64,000 nucleotides of DNA from Poronia punctata (lineage: Eukaryota; Ascomycota; Sordariomycetes; Xylariales; Xylariaceae): contig MU401467.1 of NCBI GenBank assembly GCA_022579005.1, positions 270,995 to 334,994 of the forward strand, written 5' to 3'. Shown here one piece after another: positions 48,005-60,440 of the stretch. The notes under the pieces were generated by a model. That model saw only the letters and a list, made by a program, of their open reading frames with translations. It was not told the origin of the DNA and did no database searches. The stretch's first letter is position 1. Each line of letters begins with the position of its first letter. A program made the position numbers and the translations under genes.

Positions 48005-50369
48005 CTATGCCCTTCCGCCCCCCTCGTGTTCAGTAACCGGCCTCAAAGTCCACTCGTCAGAGGTGTTTGGAAACGGTGCTGCGTGCCTGGCGAGAAGAGC
48101 ACGACATACCTCGAAGCCAGCATTTTTTCTGTCGGGCTTTTCGTTGGCGAGGTAACATTTGTCTAGCAATTGCAAAACGCCAAGCTTTTGCCCATTCCGA
48201 ACATTAGGGTTCGCGCCGAGGTCGAGGAGGACGCGCAGGGCAAAACTGGCGCCATATCTAGCCGCCAGATAAAGGGCAGTTTCACCGTCGCGATTGCGCA
48301 TTTCCAAATTGGCCCCACCGCTTCTAACAAGTGTCGTGAGGATACCTTCAGTCTCCTGCTTTTCGAACTTGGTGTGGCTTTTGCTGTAGATTACGAACAA
48401 CATGAGTGGAGTGTGTCCCCGTCGGTCGTAGTGGTTTGCGTCTACCCCAGCATTGATTAGGCCCTGAAGTAGCTCGAACCGGCGGGAGTGGTCCCGGCTC
48501 AAATCCCTCTCTCCCATTTGGCTGTGTGTCCGCTTCTGATGTGCAGGCCTGGCAGGACCGGGTCTCTGAGGGTCATGGTCATGGTCATGGTCATGGTCAT
48601 GGTCATGGTCATGGTCATGGTCATGGTCATGTGGTGCTGGAATCGCTGGAGTCGCGGTTGCCATTGCTTTCGCGGCATAATCCAGGTCCACCTCGGCGAG
48701 ACAATGGAGCCCGTTTCTTCCTTGATGGTCCTCGTCCCGTGGATTAGGATTACAAGTTCCCGGAAGAGAATCGACTCCTAGCGCGTTGGTGATGATCTTC
48801 AAGAGACCTGTTTCGATCAGAGCCTTTACTTGTTCTGGCCCGGATGGCGTCCGGTAAAGAACTGGACTTGATGCATAGGTTTCCTGCAACTGCGGAAGAT
48901 TACCAGTTGGGAAGCCAGCTGGCGTGTCAAACCCTGCCATCTGCAAGCCGAAAGCATCGCGGCGATTGAAGTCATACGAGTCCGGTGCCTCACACACTAC
49001 AAGACTGCCTGTGTAGTAACGGACAACGTGATAACAGTGTTGTCCCCAAACATCGGGCCTTAGAAGCGGGAACTCGCTTGCCTGTAATATCTCGAGCAAG
49101 GTACTCAGTTTCGAGCCTGGCTCGAACCAAGAGGGGTGGAGTACGTGGAAAAATGACTGGCCAGCCGTATTGGCACAATCGACCTCAGTCTCGCTCATCC
49201 GAGGCAGGACACGGCGAATGATTCCAATGAAGATGTCGTGGTCACCTTCATGATAGGCAAGGTAGTGAAATACCGTGTTGCCGAAACGGTCTCTGATGCT
49301 CATTGTCCTATTCCACTTCACTTCACCAAGTCCCAAGTGTTGATCCGTCGAATTCCCTATCGAAACGATGTCTCGTATTACAGCTTGAACTGTGGCCCAT
49401 ACAGGTTGCGACTGAGCGAACGGGGGAGGTCTAACACGCCAACTAACCCGGCGTGAATTCAATTGTGAGGGCGATTGACTGCTCAGGCGCTCTTGGTTGA
49501 GAATATCTCCGGGCAAACCAGACTCTTGCCGGCTTAGGGCGATGGGGCGATAAAGAGGAGAATACGTCCCGGACACCTCGTCTGCATGAGTGGGGTCGTC
49601 GATATACGTTTGGCTCTCGAGGTCCTTAGGGAAAGTGTAACGTATCAAAAGTTTGGCTACTCGCTTCACCGTGTCTAGTGGCTCGCCGGCAAGCTTCTTC
49701 CTCAGTGTGCTGGAAATACTGACATAGGTCGAAGTGGTGAGATGGGTGTCGTGACGGTCAGAATTGCGCCGAAGCCACGGTTTTGGTACGGAATGCGAAG
49801 TAGAAGAGTGGAAAAGATGCCCTATGCCCTCGTTTTTGTAGGCTTCGGGCTGCCGCGAGGTAGCAGAATCCGAAGATTCTCCTTCTTGGACTGACGGCGA
49901 CGAATGATGTATTTGTACCGTGTTTTTCAGGGATATACCTTTGACTGATACGTTGTCCACTCCCACCTGGGCAGGGGACGGAGAAGAACAAGACAATCCA
50001 GATCTCACCTTATCCTTCCCCGGCCTGGCAAATCTAGCGCGGACTGAGTTCCGAAGGCCTTGAAACCTCGCTCTTTCTTCCTCTTCGTCTTTGGGCCGGA
50101 TCCATCGGGGGTCGTGGCCTAGTAAATCATTCTTGTTTTTGTTGGCCGCGTCTTTACTGTGCGCAGAATAGGATTAGATCTGGATGCACAGAGAAACTTT
50201 GAATTGAAGGCAGTCGCGGAGGGGCCACCTACCGCGGCTTGAAGTCACCTTCTTCCAACAAATTAAGCACTTTGGCCACCGGCAGCCTCGTATAAGCATG
50301 TAGACGGACAAGTTGTCTTTTGCGTTGGGGTGTCCAGTCTGCCGGACGACCGCCGCGACTCGTCGCCAT
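48005..50369 (-). CDS. Ankyrin-repeat protein with Clr5-like N-terminal domain
   Basis: Exons 50369-50233 and 50156-48005; intron 50157-50232 (GTAGGT donor, CACAG acceptor); 2289 nt, 762 aa. The N-terminal RGGRPADWTPQRKRQLVRL...LPVAKVLNLL, continuing after the splice into DPRWIRPKD, resembles the Clr5-like helical domain of many fungal ankyrin proteins, a putative DNA-binding module (moderate confidence). A Ser-rich middle follows, then degenerate ankyrin repeats: FGNTVFHYLAYHEGD near 300, RRGHTPLMLFVIY near 600 and RDGETALYLAARYGASFALRVLLDLGANPNVRN near 650. A (His-Asp)10 tract precedes the last group. An upstream in-frame ATG at 50429 would add a TVGTIGTIGT repeat segment; I prefer 50369, where MATSRGGRP matches the usual family start. 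Role unknown, possibly regulatory. Confidence 0.85.
48571..48630. repeat. (GGTCAT)10 repeat encoding poly(His-Asp)
   Basis: Ten perfect 6-bp units on the plus strand encode ten His-Asp dipeptides in the ankyrin/Clr5-like protein on the minus strand. The perfection of the units suggests recent expansion. Confidence 0.95.
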
Positions 50370-53300
50370 AGTCCCTATAGTCCCTATAGTCCCTACAGTC
50401 ACCGTCGGTGATAACCCCTCCATCGGCATTATTGCCGTTCCGAGTTCTGACACTGAACGAAGACGAAGACGAAGACGCCCATACGGATTTCGACCCGGTT
50501 ATCTCAATGTCTCGGGCGGGTAGCCCCGAATTATCTCTTACACATCCGACAAGGTGTTAACCTAGTGTTTTGATAGAATTACCAAGGTTCACGCATTAGG
50601 CGCGTGGTGCGTTGAAAGTAATAGGTAGGTTGGCGCTTGGCGGGCTGGGGACGGGACCAAATTACCTCTCATTGAACTCTGGCGGCCAAAAGCATCCTTT
50701 TTAAAGCTTTGATATTCCTCACGACAGTTACCTGCACCAGGAGAAAGAGGGAGAAATGGGATAACGAGGCGATGCAGCTTTCATACAATGGTCGTGTGTG
50801 TGTTTTGAAACTGGAGATGGCCGGCGAGAGGCCGCATGGGTACCGGCCACACGCAGTCGCGCCATTGGTCCTCCATAATCCGTACCCTCGTCCAGATTCC
50901 GGCCCCCAAACACTCGTTTCGCCCTCAAGCTGTTTGGGTGGTAGGTCTAGGCATTATTTCGGTAACGACGGCAGCAATGGAATGAACCCGACAAGAAAAA
51001 CGTTCCCATGATGAACATGTTTCCACGACATCCATGGTAATGAAACACCATCTACAGGCTACTAAGTAAGGTTAGGGTCTCCCGGTCTCCCCTCTGGTTG
51101 TTGTTGGCCATGTCGTCATACCTGCAATACATACCCTGGGAAGCCCTGCCATGAGTGCTCAGCTTGAGGTCAACTGGCATTCATAAGGGCGCTGGGTGGC
51201 CAGTTTGTGGCTATGTCCACGATTTCTGCTAGGGTGAGTTTTAGGTTATGTAGCATGTTAGGTCCAGCGGTCCAGGAGGCGGTTTGGGTTTGCAGTTAAG
51301 CCATGATCTCTGGGGCTGTGAATCCTATTCAAATTCGGGTTTTACAGGCCCAAGTAACAAATTTTAGTGGGGTGAGTTTATACGCTTGACAGAGGAAGGA
51401 GGCCCACCTCACAATATGTAACCTAACGGCCTCCACCTGTTGGATAGACTGACTGGTCTATCAGGTGATACATAAATGGCCATGTGTTGGGGAGACACAG
51501 GAGATCTTCCTAGCCATGGCAGAAATTGATGCAGTGGGCAGTAGAACATCTCATTCTATTATATTAGGTTAGTAATACATAACACGACACCGTTAGATAC
51601 ACCAGGTACCAGGCTATGTCGGGTACATGTAGCTACATCTACCTCATTATCTTATGTACATGAGGCGTAACTGCCGTTAGAATGGTGCTGGATTAGGTAT
51701 ATATCAATATATATAATATTTACCAACATACACCATGGGTTTGGTTCTCCAGGTTGTGTGTGATTTGTTCAACTGTTGGTTATCCCGATCGCCTTTGTGT
51801 CGAGTAATTAATCTCTTAACATACCGTCTTTGGAGCGCGGCGATAGATATTCTATTGCAACTTCAGACCGACAACCAATGACTTTTTCAAGCACTTAAGT
51901 GTTGCAGAAACTCTTACGAGTACCCTTCTTCATTGGCCTCGCTATTAACATCTCACCCCATGATTGGTAAATAGTTTGGTTCCGGAAGTTTTGTTTCTCT
52001 CTGTTGAAAGACTCGAAACCTTTCGAACCGCCTATTTCATCTCCAGGTCTCACTCTCGCCAGTGTCTGTTGAGGTTTTTTTTGGTGTTTCTGTGTAACCG
52101 CCCAGTTTCCTTCCCTCCTGGGAAGTACCTGCCTACTCGTATCTAGACTCTAACCTACATGTAGACAGGTACGAGTAGGCACACAATGGGGAGGGACCCC
52201 GCGCCAAGGTAGGAAGGATGTCTTGGCGGTTTTTACACTTCCCCTCGCGCAGAGAGATCTTCGCGACGACACCAAATGTCTGTGGAAGCGGCAGGGGGGG
52301 TTGATGCTCACCTTACAAGGTATAATGTACGTACGAGTAGATGGAGGAAAGGGCCTACGAGGTACCTTACATTAGGTAGCGTAGGACATTCAGGACCCTT
52401 CAATTGGCAGCCACAACCCCTCCACCTGTCACAACTCTAGGCCTCATGTGCGATTCGTGCCAGGCAACACTCAGGTTCGGGTAAATCTTACACCACAGCA
52501 GAGCCCTGATAAAGTCGAGAACAGGAAAGGTTGACGTTATACTTTATTACCCCAAGTGACCAAGCCCCTTTGCATTCTTGTCTTCTGTTTCTCCATTTCG
52601 CATCTCATCTAGGACTTGTATTACCTTATCCAGTGTAGTCGGCAATGTCCTACGCGACATCTTTCGCTACATTGCGAATCCTACGCCGCAATTTTGCATC
52701 TTGGGACTGGCCAGACTTCGGCATACGCTGCAGTACATGCTATAATTCCAGAAGGGATAGGACCAGTTGTACAAGAATACCACCATGACATAGAGAGAAG
52801 AGTCCTCTCTCGGTGTTTAGTTGTCTTATGACTCTTTCTTCCACTTTCCACTTCCTACTATCTACTATCACCGGATTGTGTGCGTGATGTGGCAATCCGT
52901 AGATAAGTAGTAGTAGTCACTCACTTTTTTGTGTTATACATAGTCGTGTATAAAGACTGCCCCGTCTGCTATCATCTATGCCAAGTGCTGTTCATGTCTG
53001 TCGCCCTCAGTCTTCTCTCTCCTTAGCATTTACGACCTAGAAATATTCTCCCCATCATAGGAATATTGCATATTACTCTGTTACTCCGCCCAAGCTCACA
53101 TCTGGCCTCTCGCGTTGCTGTTGCTATTCTTGCGGTATCTTCCCAATAAGCAGAAAACACGCAGATATTGCCTATCATCATCTGCTGGCAGCAAAACCCA
53201 CAAACGCCGCGATGTTGCCGAATGGCAACCATGGGGGGATGGGTCAGGGGTAGGTACCTAACTTTCAACTCGATATCGAACTGAAACGAGGCCACCGCTG

Positions 53301-55900
53301 AATAAGAGACCATCGTAGTGCCCCGCGCCCAACAACAACAACAAGAACAACAACAAACGTCCCCCAAGAGGGGAACAGGAGTTATGAGGCGGCAAGATTA
53401 TCGTCTTACCTCGAACGCATAGAACCGATTCATCGGTTCTTCGCAACGGGAGAATCGAGCCGGAGGCCCGACGACAGGTCAAAACAAATGCGGGCGTGGG
53501 AGCACAGTTGGGCCGCGGCGTCGCAAGGCAAAAGCTGAAAATGAAAAAAAAAAAAAGACATAATATTTCCGATATTCTTTCCCCCCATGCTTTTCAACAT
53601 AGATGGCATTTATTCTACCTACATCTACAGGGTTTGAATCTTGGCTATGTACAATTACCTAGTCCCTAGATCGTCAGCTGCGTTCATGTCTTTCATTGGT
53701 CCGGGGAAGACGGATTGTAGGGCGTGATTCTCGGGCGCAATGAACCCCTGCTTCAAACTTCCCAAATTCAGCCTGGTAAGCGGGGAGAAAATGTGTGGGA
53801 GTTTCTCATTGTTTTAATCTTTCTGGAGTTTGTCACAATAGAATTTTTATATTATACCTACATGGCGAGGCAAACCTACAGAGGGATGACTGTGTAGTAC
53901 ATGCTCGTCGTTAAAGACACTCAATCTATCCTATCATATCTCCACCCCATAGGTGATTGATTGCCCTTGCGACGCCGTGGAATGTGGCGTGCGAATCCGA
54001 TGCCTTACCTCACCTTACCTTCCCTTACATACAACGTACCTACATCACGATCAACCCATCCATCTTATTCACGTGGCACTTTATATGCAAGGACCAGAAA
54101 TGGAACACACCATCCAAACTGCTGGGTAACGCAACTACTTACCTATCGTGGTGAACCAATGTGAGTGAACGATGAACCGAAGGGGGGGCAAAAACCCCCC
54201 ACAGCCCCCAAACTATTGTCTATGTGTGTCTTTATCCCCCCTCGATATCAACCTCGCAGATATGTAAGGATACACGACATACATGTCATCTATCCTCTCC
54301 AACTTTTCTGTAGGTAATATGTCGACTTTGAGGCCTAGAATCGAGTATGACAAGCCTAACCTCGGACGGGTGAAACGTTTCCCCCCCCCCCCCCCCACTA
54401 CCTAGACTACCTACATACCTCGCGCAATAGAGGGTATGTATGCTTAAAATTTTGAGCCTCACGTGTGAAAAGAAAAGACTTGAACCAAAATGAGAAAAAA
54501 GAAAACCGGGATTTCACAGCGCACTTCGGTCAAATACGAGTTGAACCAATCAAAGAAACCCAAAAGGGAAAAATCAAGAATTTTATATGGTATTACCTTA
54601 CCTTACCTTACCTTCCCACGGCCACACGACTTCCCCAGCGCGTAGCCGTCCGTCCGTCAGTCAGTCATTTCTCACCGCCTATAGAGAAAGAATCGATCGG
54701 TATATTTCACCTTTTTTTCCCCCTCTTCTGCCTTTCTTTCGATTCTCAGAAAGAATTCATATAGAGACGATCTCAGCAAGAGAGAGGATAGTTCTAGCCT
54801 TACGCCCCAATACTACCTAAGGTAACTAATCCGTCTCGCTTATCAATACGTTCGTTGCCCGGGAACCTGGAAAAGTTTCTCTTTCCCTCCTCGACTTTTT
54901 TGTGTTGTGTTACTCGGCATGTGTGGCCCGTTGACTTCTGAACCCCTGTCCCGGAACCCTCCCGTCATACCCCCGGATGGATATTGTGTTACTTATCCCC
55001 TTGTTCGCGTAGATTTTTGTGCGGCCGCGGGCGGAGGTACGTGATAGGGAAGAAAAAGAAAAAAAGATAAAAAAATGCGACGAGCATCTAGTCCTTGTAC
55101 CTCGACATTACGTGTACGTATATTCTACTATAGACACATCATAGCCGGTTGCGACGGCTCATTTTTTGGGGGGTCTTGTCGCGTGCTCCTTATCTAACGG
55201 AGGGGATACAGCAGGACACCGGCGACTAGAACAGGTAATCGGTGTATAAGCGGTCTTTTCATGCCTGAACCCCAATCTAGGAGATGTTTGCTACGCACAA
55301 CACTGTCGACCACTGACGTGTTAACGCCCATTGGTGTCAAATAAGCCTGGATGTCCGGGGTGTTGTTGAAACGGGCAAGGCACACGGCGCAGATATGTCG
55401 CCGTATACACACCGCATGAGTCCACCGGTGTGCAGAACCGACTATGCAGGTTGCGCAAGCACAAGAAATCTGTCATCGTAAGATTTTATAACGCCCCATA
55501 AGGGTTGTGCATCTGGAGTGGTTACAAGACTGCTTAGCCTTCTGGCTCAACCAAAAGAATTCAGAAAGCAACACGGCAGCAGAGTACCGAGTGGTCCTCG
55601 TTCTGTGCACAGCATTTTTTACTATTCCCGTCAAATCAGTCACTCGCCGATAACAAGTTCCAAAGGTTCTCATAGTACACGTGATGTGGTATAGTCGCAT
55701 GGGATGTAACGCCCTCCCCCAAAAATCAGAAACCCCCAGTACCTTGTTCCGAATACATTATAAAACAACCATAGCCTTTTGTGAACGCCGGCTAGATGGA
55801 AAGCGATAGTATAAAACGTGAATGCCGGTGGAAGGAGTAGGTCACAAAGAGGCTGCGTTAGGTTCAGCTACAGCTTGACCTCACACCCGCTACTCAGGCC
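50370..55900. other. Gene-free spacer of 5.5 kb
   Basis: This runs from the start of the ankyrin/Clr5-like gene to the frataxin stop. All open frames are short and without recognisable domains; the largest ATG- or TTG-type frames (50709-51011, 53023-53367) have biased compositions such as poly-Cys. It includes a run of 16 C at 54381-54396, TACCTTACC words around 54597-54615 and many GTAGGTA/TACCTAC words. The first 300 bp probably hold the promoter of the ankyrin/Clr5-like gene. Nothing else is seen. Confidence 0.55.
54381..54396. repeat. Homopolymer run of 16 C
   Basis: Sixteen consecutive C in the spacer; a second, 12-base G run is at 7765-7776. Both are non-coding and prone to sequencing length error. 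Confidence 0.95.
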
Positions 55901-56544
55901 TCAAATATCGACGCCGGTCTCGTCACGTAGTAGTTCGCTCAAGGATGAGCCGTCGCGAAGGTAGATCCAGTCCGCCCTGGCCGTGTCCTGCTTCTGGTCT
56001 TGGCCCTCCCTAAGGACCACCCAGTCGTAGCGTTTCGGGCCCGAGGTCGGCGAGGAGAGCCATATTTGTCTGTTCGGGGGCTGCTTATTGATGACGTATG
56101 TACCGAGATCGTTAATCGAGAGGTTCATAACGCCCGCCTGTAGTGACAATTAGGTCAGTACGACTCGGTGGGCATGGGTACTGCCGTGTCAAGCAAGAAG
56201 GACATATCAGGCCGCAAATAACCTACGCTATACTCTACATCCACGTCTGTTCGATCATCCGACATCTGCTCGTACTTTACAAGGAGGTTCTCGATGTATT
56301 CATCGGCCAACTCATGAAACTCCGAGTCAGTCAGTTCCGCAGGGGATGCCGATTTGAGTTCCTCCGGGGACAGAGGCTCCAATAGACGTGGAGTGGTCGA
56401 GAAACTTCTATGCAAGGTTATTCGCGCGGTAGGGCTCTGGAATCTCGATTGTGCAGTCGGTCTGATGCTGATAAATGCGGCCCTAGGCGTCGCAACACTG
56501 CGACGTGCCATTCTGGCTAGACGTGCGACGCTCGTACGGGACAT
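55901..56544 (-). CDS. YFH1: Mitochondrial frataxin homologue
   Basis: A matrix protein that promotes Fe-S cluster assembly on the Isu1/Nfs1 complex. Exons 56544-56227 and 56137-55901; intron 56138-56226 (GTAGGT donor, ACTGAC branch, ACAG); 555 nt, 184 aa. Residues 1-55 are rich in Arg and Ser without acids, a mitochondrial presequence ending near RSFSTTPR. The acidic first helix, [15 protein letters not shown] followed by [11 protein letters not shown], forms the iron-binding ridge. The splice restores [12 protein letters not shown], and [24 protein letters not shown] is the family signature on the beta sheet surface. Length is normal for fungi. Its start is only about 350 bp from the edge of the AT-rich block; an inverted CCAAT at 56733-56737 is the only promoter element I can point to. 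Confidence 0.96.
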
Positions 56545-56892
56545 GGTAGGCTGTTGGTGGTTGATCTTGCTTGGTAATGTCGGTACGCAGAGTCGACCAT
56601 ACGGACAGGGTCAGCAGACTACCACGACGAAATTGATACGTGTGGTATGTAGAGCTTGTTGTTGTAAGTTGCGACGAATACGGCCTTGGGGAAAGAAAGT
56701 TGCAGTGATCAAGCCAGGCGACGGAACCACAGATTGGCGTAGAGAAATACTGAGGCTAATCTGATCATCGTCGCTTCACTTGTCAAATACAGCTACCAGG
56801 ATCCTAAGGCACCGCTAGGAAGGTACTTCCGACGGCCCCACAAGAGCTGTTGCAGCTCAAGGCCTGTAGATCCGCTGGTCGCAAGGATAAGT
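56545..56892. promoter_or_regulatory. Frataxin promoter region up to the AT-rich boundary
   Basis: About 350 bp of normal composition separate the frataxin start from the AT-rich block. A CCAAT box in minus orientation is at 56733-56737, about 190 bp from the start codon. CCAAT-binding complexes govern many fungal iron genes, but I found no adjacent HapX-type element. Confidence 0.4.
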
Positions 56893-59800
56893 AGACCATA
56901 TAAAATAAGGGTACTAATATATAAAAGATAATATAAAATAATTAAAAGTAGGTACTAAGTATAGTATTTACTTATATTTTATATATTTTAAACTTTTAAA
57001 TACTTTTTTTTTATTTTACTTTATATATAATATATTAATAGGTTTTTTATACTAGTTAATATAAGTTTATATACTTTAATTAGTATATTAAACTATGTTA
57101 GCACTATAAAACTAAAAGTATAAATATATATTTACGTAGCCTTATAGCAAATAAATAGTTATTTTTAAAATTTTTAAAATTATTAAAAATCTTTTATTTT
57201 TTATTAATTTAATAGTACTAATTATATTTATAATATAGCTAATATAAACTATATAAGTAGTAGTAGTAATAAAAGCATTAATAATGTTAATAATAATAAA
57301 GTTGCTTTTAAAGTTAATAGTACTAATATAACTTTTAGCTACTAGCTTAACGTTTTATTATTAAAAAAACATATAAAAAATACTTAAATTGCTTTTAATT
57401 TTAAAAAAACAAAAGCAAAGCTTAATTAACACTTTAACTTTATTTATAAAGTAATAAATAAGTAATAAAAACTTATTATAAAAAAGCAAATAAAGTTATA
57501 AAAATAGTATATAAATATAATTATAACTTAAAATAATATTAAATATTTATTAAATATTTTAATTTATGCTTTTAACTTTGCTTAAAAAAATAATATATTT
57601 ATAAAAACTTTATTAATAAAAAATATAAAAAGCTTTAAAGCATAATAAGTAATATTATAATAAATATTAAGCATTTTAGCAAAGCAATAAATAGCTTTAA
57701 CTTATATATTAATAAACTTGCTTATTATAAAAAAGCTACTATATATAAAATAAATAACTTTAAATATAATTTTAAAAAAGTAGCTAAAAAAATTGCTTAA
57801 ATATATAATTAAGCTTAATAAGTTAAAAAGCTATACTTAACTAAACTATACTTACTAACTTTAACTTTTATAGCTAAAAATATGCTATAAAAGCTTTATT
57901 GCTTATTTAAAGCTAAAATATTATAAGCAATAATATAGCTTAAAGCTAAAGTTAATATATAGTTAATATAGTAACTATTATAATATTGCTATACTAAACT
58001 TAAACTTAAACTAAATTAGCTTTAAAATTTTATTTAAAAAGTAAAAAAAGTATATAAAATACTTACTATTTATTTTTAGCTAAAAATACTTTAATATTAA
58101 ATAATAGCTTTAAAAATAGTACTAGTATTAAATTTATAATGCTTTAGTACTTTTAAAAACTTACTAATATATTAATTAAAATATAATTACTAAATAATAT
58201 TTTAAATTTTTATAAAAACTAAAATATTAATTATATAATAATATTATAAAAAGTAACTATTAAAGCAATATTTCTAAATACTTTTTTTTAAGCTAACTTA
58301 TTATATTTTAAATTATATAAAGCAAAAAATAAAGTTACTATTTTATTATAGTTATGCTTAGTTTATACTAATTAAATAGTTTTTTTAAAGCTTTAAAAAA
58401 TTTAGTACTAATTATAATAAGCGCTAGTACTATACTAGCTATAAGTAACCTATATTATAATAAAAATAAATAATAACTTTAAAGCGTTAGTAAATTTTTT
58501 ATACTATTAAAACATTTTTAAATAAATTAATTTACTTAAAAGTATAATATAAATTATAAATAATAATAATATATTATATAAGCTATTTATTTTATTTATA
58601 AACTTTATATATAAGTTTAATAAAACTATAGTTACTTTTATATAGTATATAAAAAAAGCATTTTTTAGCTTATTATTAAATATAGTATATATGTTATAAA
58701 CTTAAAAAGTTATTTATAATAAAATTTATAATAAGTTACTTTTTATTTAAATATACTTTTGCTTAATAATAAGCATACTTAATAATAGCTAAATAGTTAA
58801 AAAAATAATATATTAAGGAAAGCTTATAGCTTATATAAATGCTAAATTAACTATATATAAGCTTAATATAATTAAAAAACCTTTGCTTATATTAAATATA
58901 ATAAATATAATAAATATAATAAATATTTATTTAAGCTGTAGTAATAATAATAATAACTTAATAAAAAAACTTTAGTTAACTATTTTTAATTTTTAATATA
59001 ATAACTATAATATAAATTATATTTATAAAAAAACTAATAATATAAAAAAAAGTTTTATAGCTAAAAGTAAATAACTAATATATTATAGTTATAGTAAAAA
59101 AAGCTATATAATAGCTAATTATAAGTTTAAAAAAAAACATAATAAAATATTTATATAAAACTGCTAAAATACTAAGCTTACAAAAAAAAGCTAAGTAGTA
59201 ACTATTAAAAGTATAATATATAAGCAAGCTTATAAGCTTATAAGTAGCTAAAAACTATATAAAAAAACTTATTTTAATAGCTATTAAGCTAATAAGCTAA
59301 ATAATAAAAGAAATAAAAACAATATTATATTAAAATAATAGCTTAATAGTAATAAAAAGCGCAATATTTTTAAATAAGCTATTATAATAATAAATAATTA
59401 ATAAAATAGCTTTATTTTATTAGTTTAATAAAATAAAAGCATAAATAAATTATAACTAAAATAAAAAAAGTTATATAATAGTTACTTTAATTATTATAAT
59501 ATTTTTAAAGCTATGCTTAGTAATAAAAGCGCTTTTATAGTATTTTTTAACTATAAATATATTTATTATTATATTTTTAAAAGCTTTATAGCATAGCTAA
59601 AGCTTTATAACTCTTAGTATAAAAATTAAATATATAAAGTAAAAAGTTAAAGCTTATAAGTAATAAAAAACTATAAAGTTAAAGTAAAATAAATTAATAT
59701 AAATAATTATAAATTAAATAAATAGTTAGTAACTAATAGTATAGTATTAAATAGTATATTTTTTAATAAATTAATTATTAATAAATAAAAGTTTTATAAG

Positions 59801-60148
59801 TAAAGTAATATATTTATAATATATAGCTAACTTAAAGTTATTATATTTATAAACTTTAAAAGTAAGCTTATAATAATACTAATATATAATATTATAGCTA
59901 TAAGCTTAAAATTAGCTTATTTAAACATTTTAAAGCTAATTTAAATAAGCATAACTTATATATTAAGTATTATAAAGCTAGTAATAAAAGTTAAGTAATA
60001 TAAAGCAACGCTTTAAAACTTTAAAATTTAAGCATTACTAAATTAGTATATAAAAAATTTTTTAAGCTTATTTAATTTTAAAAAATAATATATAAATATT
60101 ATAGCTAAAACTAAATACTATATTAATACTAATAATAATATACTTATT

Positions 60149-60440
60149 GTTAGTCCGGCTAGGGGTTGATGTGATCATAACACGTTACTATTTGTAGTAC
60201 TATGTTAACTTTATTAATTAAAGGGAAAAAGAAGTTATAAGGACTTCCTTTAGCAAGTCTTATATAGCTATAAAGGTCTGCAGTTAATTAAGACCTATTG
60301 GCGATACGAGAGGGACACGTATACCTTACGTATTCGATACGTAAGGGACGCGTACTCTTTATATACCGGTTACGTACTATGTATGTATACTACGCGTATA
60401 CTTCTTTAATAAGGTAAGTTTAACGTAATTTATAACAAAT
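60149..60440. mobile_element. GC-richer island, possible LTR remnant
   Basis: A roughly 290-bp stretch of near-normal composition sits inside the AT-rich block. It begins TGTTAGTCCGGC and could end TAACA near 60438, the TG...CA layout of an LTR. I found no target-site duplication and no primer-binding site, so solo LTR, LTR of a decayed element or an unrelated unmutated insert are all open. It contains a perfect 10-bp inverted repeat at 60324-60346. Confidence 0.35.
60324..60346. repeat. Perfect 10-bp inverted repeat with 3-nt loop
   Basis: The arms CCTTACGTAT (60324-60333) and ATACGTAAGG (60337-60346) flank TCG. Near-direct repeats GGGACACGTA and GGGACGCGTA lie on either side of the hairpin. 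Confidence 0.9.

Noticed and set aside
48488..48781. Plus-strand frames with poly(Val-Met) or poly(Gly-His)
   Set aside because: They only read the complementary strand of the (His-Asp)10 repeat of the ankyrin/Clr5-like gene.
53023..53367. 114-codon minus-strand frame with a poly-Cys start
   Set aside because: The composition derives from a GTT/ACA simple repeat (53333-53356); no gene-like features.
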